From the NCBI GenBank assembly GCA_910588815.1, contig CAJUQY010000027.1, forward strand, positions 1 to 38,384: a stretch of DNA of 38,384 bases, given 5' to 3'. The number at the start of each line of letters is the position of its first letter. Position 1 is the first letter of the stretch. Source of the stretch: an uncultured Lachnospiraceae bacterium. Its GTDB lineage: Bacteria; Bacillota; Clostridia; Lachnospirales; Lachnospiraceae. A program made the translations under genes and the position numbers. Positions 1 through 7,673 of this stretch are shown here, piece after piece. Below the pieces are notes generated by a model. The model worked only from the letters and a program-made list of their open reading frames with translations, did no database searches and had not been told where the DNA came from.

Positions 1-72
1 AATCCTGCATAAATGCTTGTAAATCAAGGCTTCCTGAGATAATCCCCACATTTTTCCAGTAAAAGTATCACA

Positions 73-118
73 CGAGCCCGACAAATGACCATAAAATATA
101 TGGTTTTTGTCGGGCTCG
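73..118. repeat. Large stem-loop (13-bp perfect arms)
   Basis: The arms CGAGCCCGACAAA (73-85) and TTTGTCGGGCTCG (106-118) are perfect reverse complements. Inside them ACCAT (88-92) pairs with ATGGT (100-104), leaving a small AT-rich loop. No clean T-run follows on either strand, so it is not a textbook intrinsic terminator. It could be a bidirectional terminator for a gene left of the window, or a dispersed palindromic repeat. The stem is certain; the role is unknown. Confidence 0.6.
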
Positions 119-302
119 AATCCTGTCATTCCGACTGGATCGGGTGTTCATAACAGATTTGAGTTATGGGCACCCAATTATGTATCGACGGCAATATAGA
201 TGGCAGTGAGTTCTTTTTTATTTTGATAGAAGCGCTTCGTCTTCTCAATCTTTGTTTTGGAATTAAAAAATCAAAAATATTTAGATTATTTGCACTAATA
301 TA

Positions 303-331
303 TTGACTGATTTGGCAATACTATGTATAAT
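303..331 (+). promoter_or_regulatory. Sigma-A promoter upstream of the zinc-ribbon gene
   Basis: TTGACT (303-308) and TATAAT (326-331) are separated by exactly 17 bp. This is a near-consensus vegetative promoter in an AT-rich stretch, pointing at the small ORF at 405/429 and the zinc-ribbon membrane protein at 644. The rest of 1-404 shows no convincing gene. Confidence 0.7.
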
Positions 332-428
332 ATAGACAATTTATTGATAAAAATCTGTTTCACTGAGTAACACACTTTACGGAAAAATCGAGAGATTGAG
401 GTGAATGGAAAACTTATCAAACTGATCT

Positions 429-611
429 TTGACGGATGCAGAGAAAGACAAATTTATTTCGGTACTTACATCCGAACTTGTACCATTGTGGACAAAGGGT
501 GAGCTATCACAAGAAGAGATTGATTCATTAAAAATATCCAGTCAAATCCTTCGTTCAAAAGGTTTTACCTATGCAGATCAGAATTACAGGCTATCATCCA
601 TACCGGCATAA
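429..611 (+). CDS. Small hypothetical protein, possibly broken by an in-frame TGA
   Basis: This open frame gives 60 residues from a TTG at 429 and has no good ribosome site there. The same frame extends upstream to an ATG at 405 (GAGGTG just before it), but a TGA at 423-425 interrupts it after six codons. Either the gene starts at TTG 429, or a longer protein of about 68 residues has been broken by a nonsense codon. The product is acidic, helix-prone and soluble, with no recognised domain. It lies 32 nt before the zinc-ribbon gene and downstream of the promoter at 303-331, so the two may be co-transcribed. An overlapping GTG frame from 401 encodes about 33 residues and cannot be excluded as the translated one. 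Confidence 0.35.
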   Translation: MTDAEKDKFISVLTSELVPLWTKGELSQEEIDSLKISSQILRSKGFTYADQNYRLSSIPA

Positions 612-643
612 TATATAAATTCCAATAGATCGGAGGTTTTACA

Positions 644-1681
644 ATGGAGAATTACATCAACAAAGTTTGTCCGTTTTGTAAAACGGAAATTAAGGAGGAA
701 GATACTGTAAAAATTTGTCCTGTTTGCGGGGTTCCCCACCACGAAAGATGTTGGGAAGAAAACAAGGGCTGTGCGACCTTTGGCTGTTCTGAGCAGCGTC
801 ATGAGACTCAGGGAACAGATCGCACTGGTGTCTGTGCTGGATGTGGCGCTATAGTAGGTAACGGCCAGATGTTTTGCCCAAATTGTGGAACGCCTAAAGA
901 AGAAGCAAAAAAGAATGTTTGTGGCAAGTGTGGAGTTGAACTACAAGAGGGGCAACAGTTTTGTGCGATATGTGGCCAGAAGGTTGGGCCTGCAGTAGAT
1001 GCAGGCGCGAATTCCGCCATTTTGCAGTCCAATACTGGTGACAATAGGGCGAATGAAATTAAGAAAAAGAAACCGATTAAAGCTATTATTGCCGCTGTAA
1101 TCGTTCTTGCAGTTATCGTTGGAGGCGTCCTTGTCATTCCTAAACTATTTGTGTCTGTTGAAGATTTATGTGCGCGGGGAAATTATGAGAAAGCCTACAC
1201 AAAAGCTTCAGGAGCAGAAAAGAATGAAGTCCTTGCGGAAAATGTTATCGCTTATTTAAGTATGGAATCAAGTGATGACCTTAAAGATCCTTTGTCGTTT
1301 TCCCTCCGTGATGCTTATTACGTTGGAAGCTACAATGAGGGAGAAGACCGTATTTATCAGCAAGCAGTTCTATATATATCCGGCGCAAATAGCTATGGGG
1401 CATCAGTGAGCAGGTATTGGCTGTGGACAGCTGATGAAAATGGGGAATGGGGCATGTGGGGAACGTGTTCAAATCTGAATTTGGACCCGGATGATGATGA
1501 TTATCTGATTTCTGTGATTGCAAAAGTCATTGTTGAGGACGACAATGCAATTAAATTGAAAAAAACATCTGTAAAGAATATCAATGAACAATTTGAAAAT
1601 GATACTTTGCGCCAAGTCGCACCGATAGATAATGACAATCTTGATACTTCTGTAATGCCAATCAGCAGTAGCGATGAGTAA
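644..1681 (+). CDS. RING-like/zinc-ribbon single-pass membrane protein
   Basis: This 345-residue protein starts at an ATG with GGAGG nine nt upstream. Residues 9-48 form a prokaryotic RING-finger-like motif (C9, C12, C25, C28, H32/H33, C36, C43, C48). Two short zinc ribbons follow: C64/C67 with C78/C81, and C93/C96 with C107/C110. A lysine-rich stretch (140-146) leads into one transmembrane helix (about 147-166). The remaining ~175 residues would then lie outside the cell and match no domain I recognise. The zinc modules would be cytoplasmic, so the architecture suggests a membrane-anchored adaptor or sensor. Whether the RING-like part has any ubiquitin-ligase-like role in a bacterium is unknown. 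The gene is AT-richer than its neighbours to the right. Confidence 0.85.
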   Translation: MENYINKVCPFCKTEIKEEDTVKICPVCGVPHHERCWEENKGCATFGCSEQRHETQGTDRTGVCAGCGAIVGNGQMFCPNCGTPKEEAKKNVCGKCGVELQEGQQFCAICGQKVGPAVDAGANSAILQSNTGDNRANEIKKKKPIKAIIAAVIVLAVIVGGVLVIPKLFVSVEDLCARGNYEKAYTKASGAEKNEVLAENVIAYLSMESSDDLKDPLSFSLRDAYYVGSYNEGEDRIYQQAVLYISGANSYGASVSRYWLWTADENGEWGMWGTCSNLNLDPDDDDYLISVIAKVIVEDDNAIKLKKTSVKNINEQFENDTLRQVAPIDNDNLDTSVMPISSSDE

Positions 1682-1705
1682 AACAATTTGTTAGACATTA
1701 GGAAA

Positions 1706-1770
1706 AGAGCTTAATTTGCATAGATAAGGTGACAGATGATTATAAGACTATTTTGATGTTATTAAGCTCT
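1706..1770. repeat. Long-loop inverted repeat in the gap before the MATE gene
   Basis: AGAGCTTAAT (1706-1715) and ATTAAGCTCT (1761-1770) are perfect 10-bp inverted arms separated by 45 nt. No T-run follows, so a terminator role is weak. The rest of the 1682-1875 gap holds a short CCGGC/GCCGG hairpin just before the MATE ribosome site. Confidence 0.4.
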
Positions 1771-1875
1771 GGAAAAGAAAGCAGTTTTCCATATGGAAAA
1801 AGAGAGGGAATGATGATAAGATAACCCCGGAAGACACGATTATAAAGGCCGGCATTCCTGCCGGGGAGGGGTACT

Positions 1876-3270
1876 ATGGAGAAAAAGCGAACCGGGTCAG
1901 TCACGGATCTGACCCAGGGAGTTATTTGGAGGCAGTTGGTTTTGTTTGCCCTGCCTTTTTTGTTGTCTAATTTGCTGCAGCAGTTTTACAGTACTGCGGA
2001 CGCGGCCATCGTGGGACAGAGCGTGGGGGCGGGGGCGCTGGCGGCTATCGGTTCCTGCGATAAGCTGGTGTTTCTTTTGATCAACCTGTTTGTGGGGGTG
2101 TCGACCGGGGCCAGTATCACCGTTGCCCAGGCGTTCGGACGGAAGGATGAGGACGGCCTCTCCCGTACCGTCCATTCGTCCGTGATGCTGGGGCTTTTAT
2201 CCGGGGCCTTCCTGACTGTGGTCGGGATTTTACTGGCGCCGAAGCTTCTGGTGGCCATGAACACGCCGGACGATGTGCTCCCCATGGCCGTGGACTATAT
2301 CGAGATCTACTTTATGGGAATGATCCCGGTCATGGTCTACAATATGGGAAGCGGGATCCTCCGGGCCATGGGAAATTCAAAGAGTGCGCTCATCTATCTG
2401 GCGGCTTCCGGATTTATCAACGTGGGGCTGGATCTTCTTTTTGTCCGGGGATTTTCCTGGGGGGTGAAGGGCGCCGCGGCGGCCACGGCTATTTCCCAGG
2501 TGCTCCCGGCTGTTTTGGTGTTCCTTAAACTGACCAGGCTGGAGGAGGGGTACCGTCTGCGCATCAGGGGGCTGCGTCTTTATAAAGAAGAGACGCTCTA
2601 TATTGTGCGTGTGGGAGTCCCGGCAGGACTTCGGATGGTGCTCATCAACATTTCCAATGTTATCGTCCAGTCCAGGATCAATGCCTTTGGCATGGAGGCC
2701 ATGGCAGGCTGTACTTTGTTCTTCAAGATAGAGGGCTATCTCTATGCGATGATTTCCGCCCTGAGCCTGGCCCTTACCAGCTTCGCGGGGCAGAACATCG
2801 GCGCGGCGGATTACATACGGGCGAAGAAGGGAAAGAAAATCTGCATGAACATTGCGGCGGCCGTGACCATTGTCATGGTGGCGGTGCTCTGTGTCTGGGC
2901 GGAGCCGATCTGCCGGATCTTTACAGGGGAGGAGCCGGCCATCGCCTACGGGGCACTCCAGCTCCGCTATCAGCTGCCCCTGTATATCATCTTTTCCTGG
3001 AATGAAATCATCAATGGCGCGGTGCTTTCCTCCGGCCACAGCGTGGCGCCCATGGTGATCAGTCTGGTCGGCATGTGTGTGGCCAGAGTCGGGTTCATTT
3101 TCGTGGTATCCGAGTTCTGGTACGATATCCGGGTGATATATCTGGCGTTCCCCTTCAGCTGGCTGGTCACCCATGCGGGGCTCCAATCCTATTACTATTT
3201 CGGAAAATGGATTCAGGGAAAGCGTTTTTTGGAGGCCGTGAAGGAGCAGGAGGAGAGCCTGGGAGCTTAG
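1876..3270 (+). CDS. MATE family efflux transporter
   Basis: This 464-residue polytopic membrane protein has about 12 predicted helices and the length typical of MATE (NorM/DinF/MepA-like) antiporters. It opens with the family's usual cytoplasmic lead, including a TQG-x2-W-R-Q-L motif and the FALPFLLSNLLQQFY helix. An internal duplication (two six-helix halves) is visible. MATE proteins export drugs or metabolites in exchange for Na+ or H+; the substrate cannot be read from the sequence. The ATG is preceded by GGGGAGGGG. The EamA transporter follows after 18 nt on the same strand, so the two probably form an operon of transporters. Confidence 0.93.
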   Translation: MEKKRTGSVTDLTQGVIWRQLVLFALPFLLSNLLQQFYSTADAAIVGQSVGAGALAAIGSCDKLVFLLINLFVGVSTGASITVAQAFGRKDEDGLSRTVHSSVMLGLLSGAFLTVVGILLAPKLLVAMNTPDDVLPMAVDYIEIYFMGMIPVMVYNMGSGILRAMGNSKSALIYLAASGFINVGLDLLFVRGFSWGVKGAAAATAISQVLPAVLVFLKLTRLEEGYRLRIRGLRLYKEETLYIVRVGVPAGLRMVLINISNVIVQSRINAFGMEAMAGCTLFFKIEGYLYAMISALSLALTSFAGQNIGAADYIRAKKGKKICMNIAAAVTIVMVAVLCVWAEPICRIFTGEEPAIAYGALQLRYQLPLYIIFSWNEIINGAVLSSGHSVAPMVISLVGMCVARVGFIFVVSEFWYDIRVIYLAFPFSWLVTHAGLQSYYYFGKWIQGKRFLEAVKEQEESLGA

Positions 3271-3288
3271 GGGGGCAGAGAGAAGATC

Positions 3289-4185
3289 ATGATGGAAAAA
3301 ACAGAGAAGAAGAATACGAATGCGTACATGGTCTATGCGGGCATTACCACGGTGATCTGGGCGACGGCGGTGCTTTTCACCCAATATGCCCAGGAGAGCT
3401 TTTCCAGCCAGAGTATCGGGGTGATTCGTTATCTGTTCGCCACGGCGGCGATTCTGGTGGTTATGGCCGTAAAGCGGATCGGGCCGCCGAGGCTTAAGGA
3501 TGTGCCGAAATTTTTGCTCTCCGGGTTCCTGGGGTTTACCTGCTATGTGACGGCCTTCAATCTGTCGGTGCAGACCATCACCGGGGCCACCTGCAGCATC
3601 ATCGGACAGGTCATTCCCATCCTGACGGCCGTGTTTTCCTGTATCTTCCTGCGGGAGAAGATTGCCATAAGAGGCTGGATCGCCATCGCCATGGCTTTTG
3701 GGGGAATTTTGGTGATGGCCCTGTGGAACGGCGCCTTTTCCGTCAATCCGGGGATTCTCTGGATGCTTTTGGCGGCAGTATCTTTGAGCGCCTATAATCT
3801 GACGCAGCGGATCTTCATCAAGGAATATACGGCCTTTCAGTCCACCGCCTACAGTATCGTCAGCGGAACCATATTTCTCCTGGTGTTTTTGCCGGGAGCG
3901 ATTCCCCAGATGGGGAAAGCCACGGCGGCTTCCTGGGGGGCTGTGGCCTATCTGGGCGTGTTTGGCGGGGCCGTTGCCTATGTGTTCTGGACAAAAGCGT
4001 TTTCCCTGGCAAAGAGGACCAGCGATGTGTCCAATTTCATGTTTGCCCAGCCGCTCATTGCCAGCCTGGTGGGATTCCTCTTCCGGGGCGAGGTGCCGGG
4101 AATCGAGACAGTGCTCGGGGGAATCCTGGTCCTGGGCGGCATGTTCCTGTTCCAGACAGGGAATCAATCGAAAAAAGGCGGCTGA
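3289..4185 (+). CDS. EamA/DMT superfamily transporter
   Basis: This 298-residue protein has ten predicted membrane helices in two EamA repeats (about residues 12-145 and 155-290). This is the usual architecture of drug/metabolite transporters that export amino acids, nucleosides or other small molecules. Two ATG codons in tandem (3289 and 3292) could start it. A G-rich ribosome site lies upstream, only 18 nt after the MATE stop, which suggests co-transcription. Its 3' end faces the convergent aminotransferase gene with 19 nt between stop codons and no obvious terminator. The substrate is unknown. Confidence 0.9.
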   Translation: MMEKTEKKNTNAYMVYAGITTVIWATAVLFTQYAQESFSSQSIGVIRYLFATAAILVVMAVKRIGPPRLKDVPKFLLSGFLGFTCYVTAFNLSVQTITGATCSIIGQVIPILTAVFSCIFLREKIAIRGWIAIAMAFGGILVMALWNGAFSVNPGILWMLLAAVSLSAYNLTQRIFIKEYTAFQSTAYSIVSGTIFLLVFLPGAIPQMGKATAASWGAVAYLGVFGGAVAYVFWTKAFSLAKRTSDVSNFMFAQPLIASLVGFLFRGEVPGIETVLGGILVLGGMFLFQTGNQSKKGG

Positions 4186-4204
4186 TGGGGCATATGCACA
4201 GAAC

Positions 4205-5362
4205 CTACCGGCCGGCCCGGCGGACAAAGCAGTCCTTCAGGCTGGTTTTCAGAGGTACGCCAAGCTTGTCGAACACCTGATCCAAGGCGCCGAATACTGC
4301 GGCCATGTCGGATACATTGGCATTTTCCCCCATGTGGCCGATGCGGATCACTTTTCCGGCCAGGCTCCCGAATGAGCCGGCCAGCAGAATGCCGTGGTCC
4401 TTTTTCATGGCATCTAAAATATCCCTGTCCGTCACGCCCGCCGGCACTTCAAAGACAGTGACCGTATTGGAAAAACCGCTTTTTAGATAGAGGGAGAGCC
4501 CTGCTTCAGTGACGGCATATCTTGCCGCGGTCCCGATGGCGGCATGACGTTTCAGAATATCCCTGTCGGCCTCGATATTGTCGATGGCTGTCCGCAGCCC
4601 GCGGATATCGCTGACGGGCATGGTATAGGGAAACCACTTTTCTTCATAATAGTGTTCAAATATTTTCAGGTTTGCATAGAAGGACGCGATGGGCGTCTTT
4701 CTTCCGTTCATGGCTTTTTTGGCGTCGGCGCTCAAGGTGACGAAGGTAAGTCCCGGAGGGGCGGAAACCACCTTCTGGGAGCCGCCGCAGAGAAGGTCAA
4801 TCTTCGCTTCATCCACGTTTACCTCTTCCCCGAACATGGCGGAAACGGAATCCACGACAGTCAGGATGCCATAGCTTTTCAAGAGAGGACAGAGCTTCGC
4901 GATGTCGTTTAACATACCGCTTGGGGTATCGCCGTGGACCAGGGTCGCATATTTGTAGCCGTGGCTCTTTTCCAGGAACTGCCCCAGTGCAGACACATCG
5001 ATGGGAGTCCGGTCATCCACCGTATAGAGCGCCGGAATCCCGCCGTACATGGAGACGAAATCGGCAAAGCCTTTTCCGTAGATACCGTTGTCGAGGACAA
5101 GAACCTGGTCGCCCGGCTCAGTCAGGGAGGCACAGGCCGCTTCCAGGCCGAGAATCCCTTCTCCGCCGAGGATCAGGGTCTCGTTTTCCGTATGGAGCAG
5201 ACGGCTGATCTTTTCACAGGTCTCTTTATAAAATTCCACGAATTCTTCATCCAGATCCGGATTGGTGCAGGGCAGGCTCCTGGCGAGCCTGACATTTTCG
5301 GCTACCTGAGTAGGGCCGGGAGTCATGATTTTGTAGGCGTGGTGCATCTGCAATTGACACAT
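4205..5362 (-). CDS. Class V PLP-dependent aminotransferase (serine-pyruvate / alanine-glyoxylate type)
   Basis: This 385-residue protein is of normal length for aminotransferase class V. Hallmarks are the N-terminal TPGPT motif (14-18), the substrate/PLP region GGEGILGLEAA (66-76), the cofactor-binding aspartate D171 in VVDSVSA and the Schiff-base lysine K197 in GGSQK. These resemble alanine-glyoxylate, serine-pyruvate and purine-catabolic (PucG-like) aminotransferases. The exact amino donor and acceptor cannot be decided. The start ATG has AAAGGAG upstream. The gene stands alone on the minus strand and has its own promoter (5417-5445) overlapping a tandem repeat. Confidence 0.88.
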   Translation of the reverse strand: MCQLQMHHAYKIMTPGPTQVAENVRLARSLPCTNPDLDEEFVEFYKETCEKISRLLHTENETLILGGEGILGLEAACASLTEPGDQVLVLDNGIYGKGFADFVSMYGGIPALYTVDDRTPIDVSALGQFLEKSHGYKYATLVHGDTPSGMLNDIAKLCPLLKSYGILTVVDSVSAMFGEEVNVDEAKIDLLCGGSQKVVSAPPGLTFVTLSADAKKAMNGRKTPIASFYANLKIFEHYYEEKWFPYTMPVSDIRGLRTAIDNIEADRDILKRHAAIGTAARYAVTEAGLSLYLKSGFSNTVTVFEVPAGVTDRDILDAMKKDHGILLAGSFGSLAGKVIRIGHMGENANVSDMAAVFGALDQVFDKLGVPLKTSLKDCFVRRAGR

Positions 5363-5416
5363 GGTAAATTCTCCTTTGCTTTTTTGTTATTATGGTAGCG
5401 GATAAATGGTATTTTT

Positions 5417-5445
5417 AATATATCCAGTTTTGGAAAAAACAACAA
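5417..5445 (-). promoter_or_regulatory. Promoter of the class V aminotransferase gene
   Basis: On the minus strand TTGTTG (complement of 5440-5445) and TATATT (complement of 5417-5422) are 17 bp apart. One copy of the CCAGTTTTGG repeat sits inside the spacer and the other lies just upstream of the -35, so a regulator bound there would affect this promoter. Confidence 0.5.
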
Positions 5446-5457
5446 GGCCAGTTTTGG
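5424..5457. repeat. Tandem CCAGTTTTGG repeat (operator candidate)
   Basis: Two identical decamers, CCAGTTTTGG at 5424-5433 and 5448-5457, lie 24 bp apart. Each has CCA/TGG dyad symmetry. They flank the -35 of the aminotransferase promoter. No regulator gene adjacent to this promoter obviously matches them. Confidence 0.55.
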
Positions 5458-5518
5458 ACGTGCCGGAGAGCGCCGGACATAACCCACAGGGGGGGATTTC
5501 GCAAGTCGGAGAAAAAGC

Positions 5519-5549
5519 TTGACTTCGAGTGGGGCGAAGGTAGTATCAT
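5519..5549 (+). promoter_or_regulatory. MerR-type promoter/operator for the DUF362 gene
   Basis: TTGACT (5519-5524) and TATCAT (5544-5549) are separated by 19 bp, the long spacer typical of MerR-activated promoters. The dyad CTTCG (5523-5527)/CGAAG (5535-5539) lies between them. It is nearly the same as the element at 7571-7601 beside the merR gene, so the same regulator probably controls both. Confidence 0.75.
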
Positions 5550-5640
5550 AATAATAACTGCGGACATATTCCGGCGGCCTGGGAGGGGGGATGGTCCGCG
5601 AGCGGTTGTTTGTGCCCACTATTTAGAACAGGAGGTTTTC

Positions 5641-6507
5641 GTGATGAAGGCAAAGGTATATTTTTCAAGAGAGATTTCTCCGGCAAAGGTCCTGGAACTT
5701 TACAAGATGGCCGGGAAAGAGCTTGGCGGAAAGGTGGCCGTGAAAGTCCATTCGGGGGAGAAGGGCAATCAGAACTTTCTGACCCCGGATTTTTGGAAGC
5801 CGGTGGTAGATTACGTGAAGGGAACAGTGGTGGAATGCAATACTGCTTATGAAGGAGCGAGAAATACCACAGAGCGCCATACGGCTTTGCTGAAAGAACA
5901 TGGATGGAGCGATCTGTTCCCGGTGGAGATCCTGGACAGCGAAGGCCCGGATATGGAGCTTCCCATTCCGGGCGGAAAGAATATACAGAAGAATTTTGTG
6001 GGCAGGCATCTGGCCGATTACGATTCCATGCTGGTCCTTTCCCATTTCAAGGGACATCCCATGGGCGGTTACGGCGGAGCTTTAAAACAGCTCTCCATCG
6101 GCGTGGCCTCCTCCTACGGCAAGGGGTATATCCACGGCCTTGGCGATCCGGCCAATTTCTGGACGGCTGACCACGACAGCTTCCTGGAAGCCATGGCGGA
6201 AGCAGCTTCTTCCGTGGTAGAGTACCTGAAGGGAAATCTGGTCTATGTCAATGTGATGAAGAACATGTCCGTGGATTGTGACTGCTGTGCGGTGGCGGAG
6301 GATCCCTGCATTCAGGATATGGGCATCCTGGTGTCCTTAGATCCCATTGCCATTGACCAGGCCTGCCTGGATATTGTCTATGCCTGCGGCGATCCCGGAA
6401 AGGCTCATTTCCTGGAGCGAGTCGAGTCCAGAAACGGCATCCGCACCATTGAGCGGGCCGCGGAACTTGAAATCGGAACCAGGGAATATGAGCTGATTGA
6501 GGTCTGA
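5641..6507 (+). CDS. DUF362 domain-containing protein
   Basis: This 288-residue protein belongs to the DUF362 family, recognised by the N-terminal KVAVKVHSGEKGNQNFL region, the HFKGHPMGGYGGALKQLSIG core and the C-terminal LDPIAIDQACLDI segment. Many family members are found next to redox genes and some carry ferredoxin domains. This one has no ferredoxin domain, but a cysteine cluster VDCDCC with a further cysteine downstream could bind metal. The function of the family is not firmly established. Start is GTG 5641 or ATG 5644, both after AGGAGG. The 19-bp-spacer promoter at 5519-5549 places it in the regulon of the nearby MerR protein, together with the iron-sulfur aldo/keto reductase. Confidence 0.85.
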   Translation: MMKAKVYFSREISPAKVLELYKMAGKELGGKVAVKVHSGEKGNQNFLTPDFWKPVVDYVKGTVVECNTAYEGARNTTERHTALLKEHGWSDLFPVEILDSEGPDMELPIPGGKNIQKNFVGRHLADYDSMLVLSHFKGHPMGGYGGALKQLSIGVASSYGKGYIHGLGDPANFWTADHDSFLEAMAEAASSVVEYLKGNLVYVNVMKNMSVDCDCCAVAEDPCIQDMGILVSLDPIAIDQACLDIVYACGDPGKAHFLERVESRNGIRTIERAAELEIGTREYELIEV

Positions 6508-6537
6508 GCTTTTGGGACAGGGTTTAAAAAAGTAAAA

Positions 6538-7095
6538 TTATAGTTCAAATTCCTTAAAATCAATCCACAGATCATCGTATATCCGGACCTTTATGTTATC
6601 CTGAAAGGTGTAGGAGGTCATCTTAAACTGGGTTTTATCCAGGAGATATACGATGATCTGTTTTTCCTGTGGATCAACGATCCAGTATTCCCTCACTCCG
6701 GCTTCCAGATAGAGATTCAGTTTCCGGACATAGTCATGGCCGGGATTTCCGGGGGAGACGATTTCCACGATCCAGTCGGGAGCGCCGTCACATCCGCGGT
6801 CCGTGAGCTTCCCCAGGTCACAGATGACGCTGATATCCGGTTCCACCACCGTTTTTCTGTCGTCAAACAAGCAGACGGCGAAGGGGGCGGGATAGACCCT
6901 GCAGGTTCCGCCTTTTGAACGGATATAATCCCGGATGGTCCCGGCAAGTTCCATTAAAATTTCCTGATGGATGCGGCCGGGAGCCGACATATCATAAAAC
7001 CTGCCGTCAATCAATTCGGAACGGATAGTTTCCGGTAAGGAATAGTAATCTTCCTCTGTATACAGGTTTGCGTGAGCGGGTATTCCTGACATCAT
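6538..7095 (-). CDS. Uma2 family putative restriction-fold endonuclease
   Basis: The product has 185 residues from the ATG at 7095, which has AAAGGAG upstream; an in-frame extension further upstream runs into the merR gene. It matches the Uma2/DUF820 family with a PD-(D/E)xK-like fold. Candidate catalytic residues are D87 (VEPDIS), E111 (WIVEIVSP) and K125 (VRKLNLYL). These proteins are abundant but their targets are unknown. The gene starts 28 nt after the merR stop on the same strand, so it is probably in the merR operon. Whether the pairing has meaning is unclear. Confidence 0.85.
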   Translation of the reverse strand: MMSGIPAHANLYTEEDYYSLPETIRSELIDGRFYDMSAPGRIHQEILMELAGTIRDYIRSKGGTCRVYPAPFAVCLFDDRKTVVEPDISVICDLGKLTDRGCDGAPDWIVEIVSPGNPGHDYVRKLNLYLEAGVREYWIVDPQEKQIIVYLLDKTQFKMTSYTFQDNIKVRIYDDLWIDFKEFEL

Positions 7096-7123
7096 AATCT
7101 CCTTTCTCTGTGCTTCTGACGGG

Positions 7124-7519
7124 TTATTTCGGGGCCGACGGGTTGGTGTCGTCGGGCACACGATGGGCCAGAATATCCTCATAGTGGCGGACCTTGTGCT
7201 CCATGTAGCTTACCAGCTCCTTGGCCTCCTCCAGCCGTTTTAAGGCCAGCTCCCGGTGGCTCTTCATAAATTCGTAGCGGGCGGAGAGGGTGGAGCTTCC
7301 CTCCATGCAGAGGGCGGAATAAGCGCGGATATCCTCGATGGAAATGCCGCATTTGCGCAGGCACTGGATGGTGCGGAGCCAGTTTATGGACTCGTCGTCA
7401 AAGAGCCGCCGGTTATTTTTGTCGCGTCGGCAGGGCAGAAGGCCCTTGTCGGTATAGAAACGGACCGTGTGCTCCGTCAATCCCATTTTTTCTGAAATTT
7501 CTTTTACCGTGTAAGTCAT
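7124..7519 (-). CDS. MerR family transcriptional regulator
   Basis: This 131-residue regulator has an N-terminal winged helix (about 1-70: YTVKEISEKMGLTEHTVRFYTDKGLL) and a coiled-coil dimerisation helix (about 75-118). Cysteines are C30, C53, C57 and C71. C53 lies where AdhR/NmlR-type regulators have a redox-sensing cysteine, so electrophile or thiol-stress sensing is plausible but inferred. It is divergent from the aldo/keto reductase, whose promoter holds a 19-bp spacer and the dyad CTTCGA/TCGAAG. A matching promoter drives the DUF362 gene. The Uma2 gene follows in the same operon. Confidence 0.92.
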   Translation of the reverse strand: MTYTVKEISEKMGLTEHTVRFYTDKGLLPCRRDKNNRRLFDDESINWLRTIQCLRKCGISIEDIRAYSALCMEGSSTLSARYEFMKSHRELALKRLEEAKELVSYMEHKVRHYEDILAHRVPDDTNPSAPK

Positions 7520-7570
7520 GGAACGCCTCTTTCTGGTGTATGTTCTTGTTTGGACCCGTTAAATTTGGAC

Positions 7571-7601
7571 TTGACTTCGAGTGAGTCGAAGATGCTATCA
7601 T
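7571..7601 (+). promoter_or_regulatory. MerR-type promoter/operator for the aldo/keto reductase gene
   Basis: TTGACT (7571-7576) and TATCAT (7596-7601) are 19 bp apart. The perfect dyad CTTCGA (7575-7580)/TCGAAG (7586-7591) overlaps the -35 and fills the spacer, the classical MerR activator arrangement. It is located in the merR-reductase divergent gap. Confidence 0.82.
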
Positions 7602-7673
7602 TATATCATAGAGGGAAAAGCCTTTCAACTAAAGCCGGGGTTTTCCCATCAAAAAGAAGGAGGATGACTGGAT

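Noticed and set aside
401..502. GTG-initiated 33-codon frame overlapping the small ORF
   Set aside because: It is short, without a recognisable product and with an equally poor start region; kept only as an alternative in the small-ORF entry.
2377..4227. 616-codon open frame on the minus strand across the MATE and EamA genes
   Set aside because: It is antisense to two clear transporter genes, is rich in His/Arg/Pro/Gly as expected from GC-rich antisense frames, and has no recognisable domain or ribosome site.
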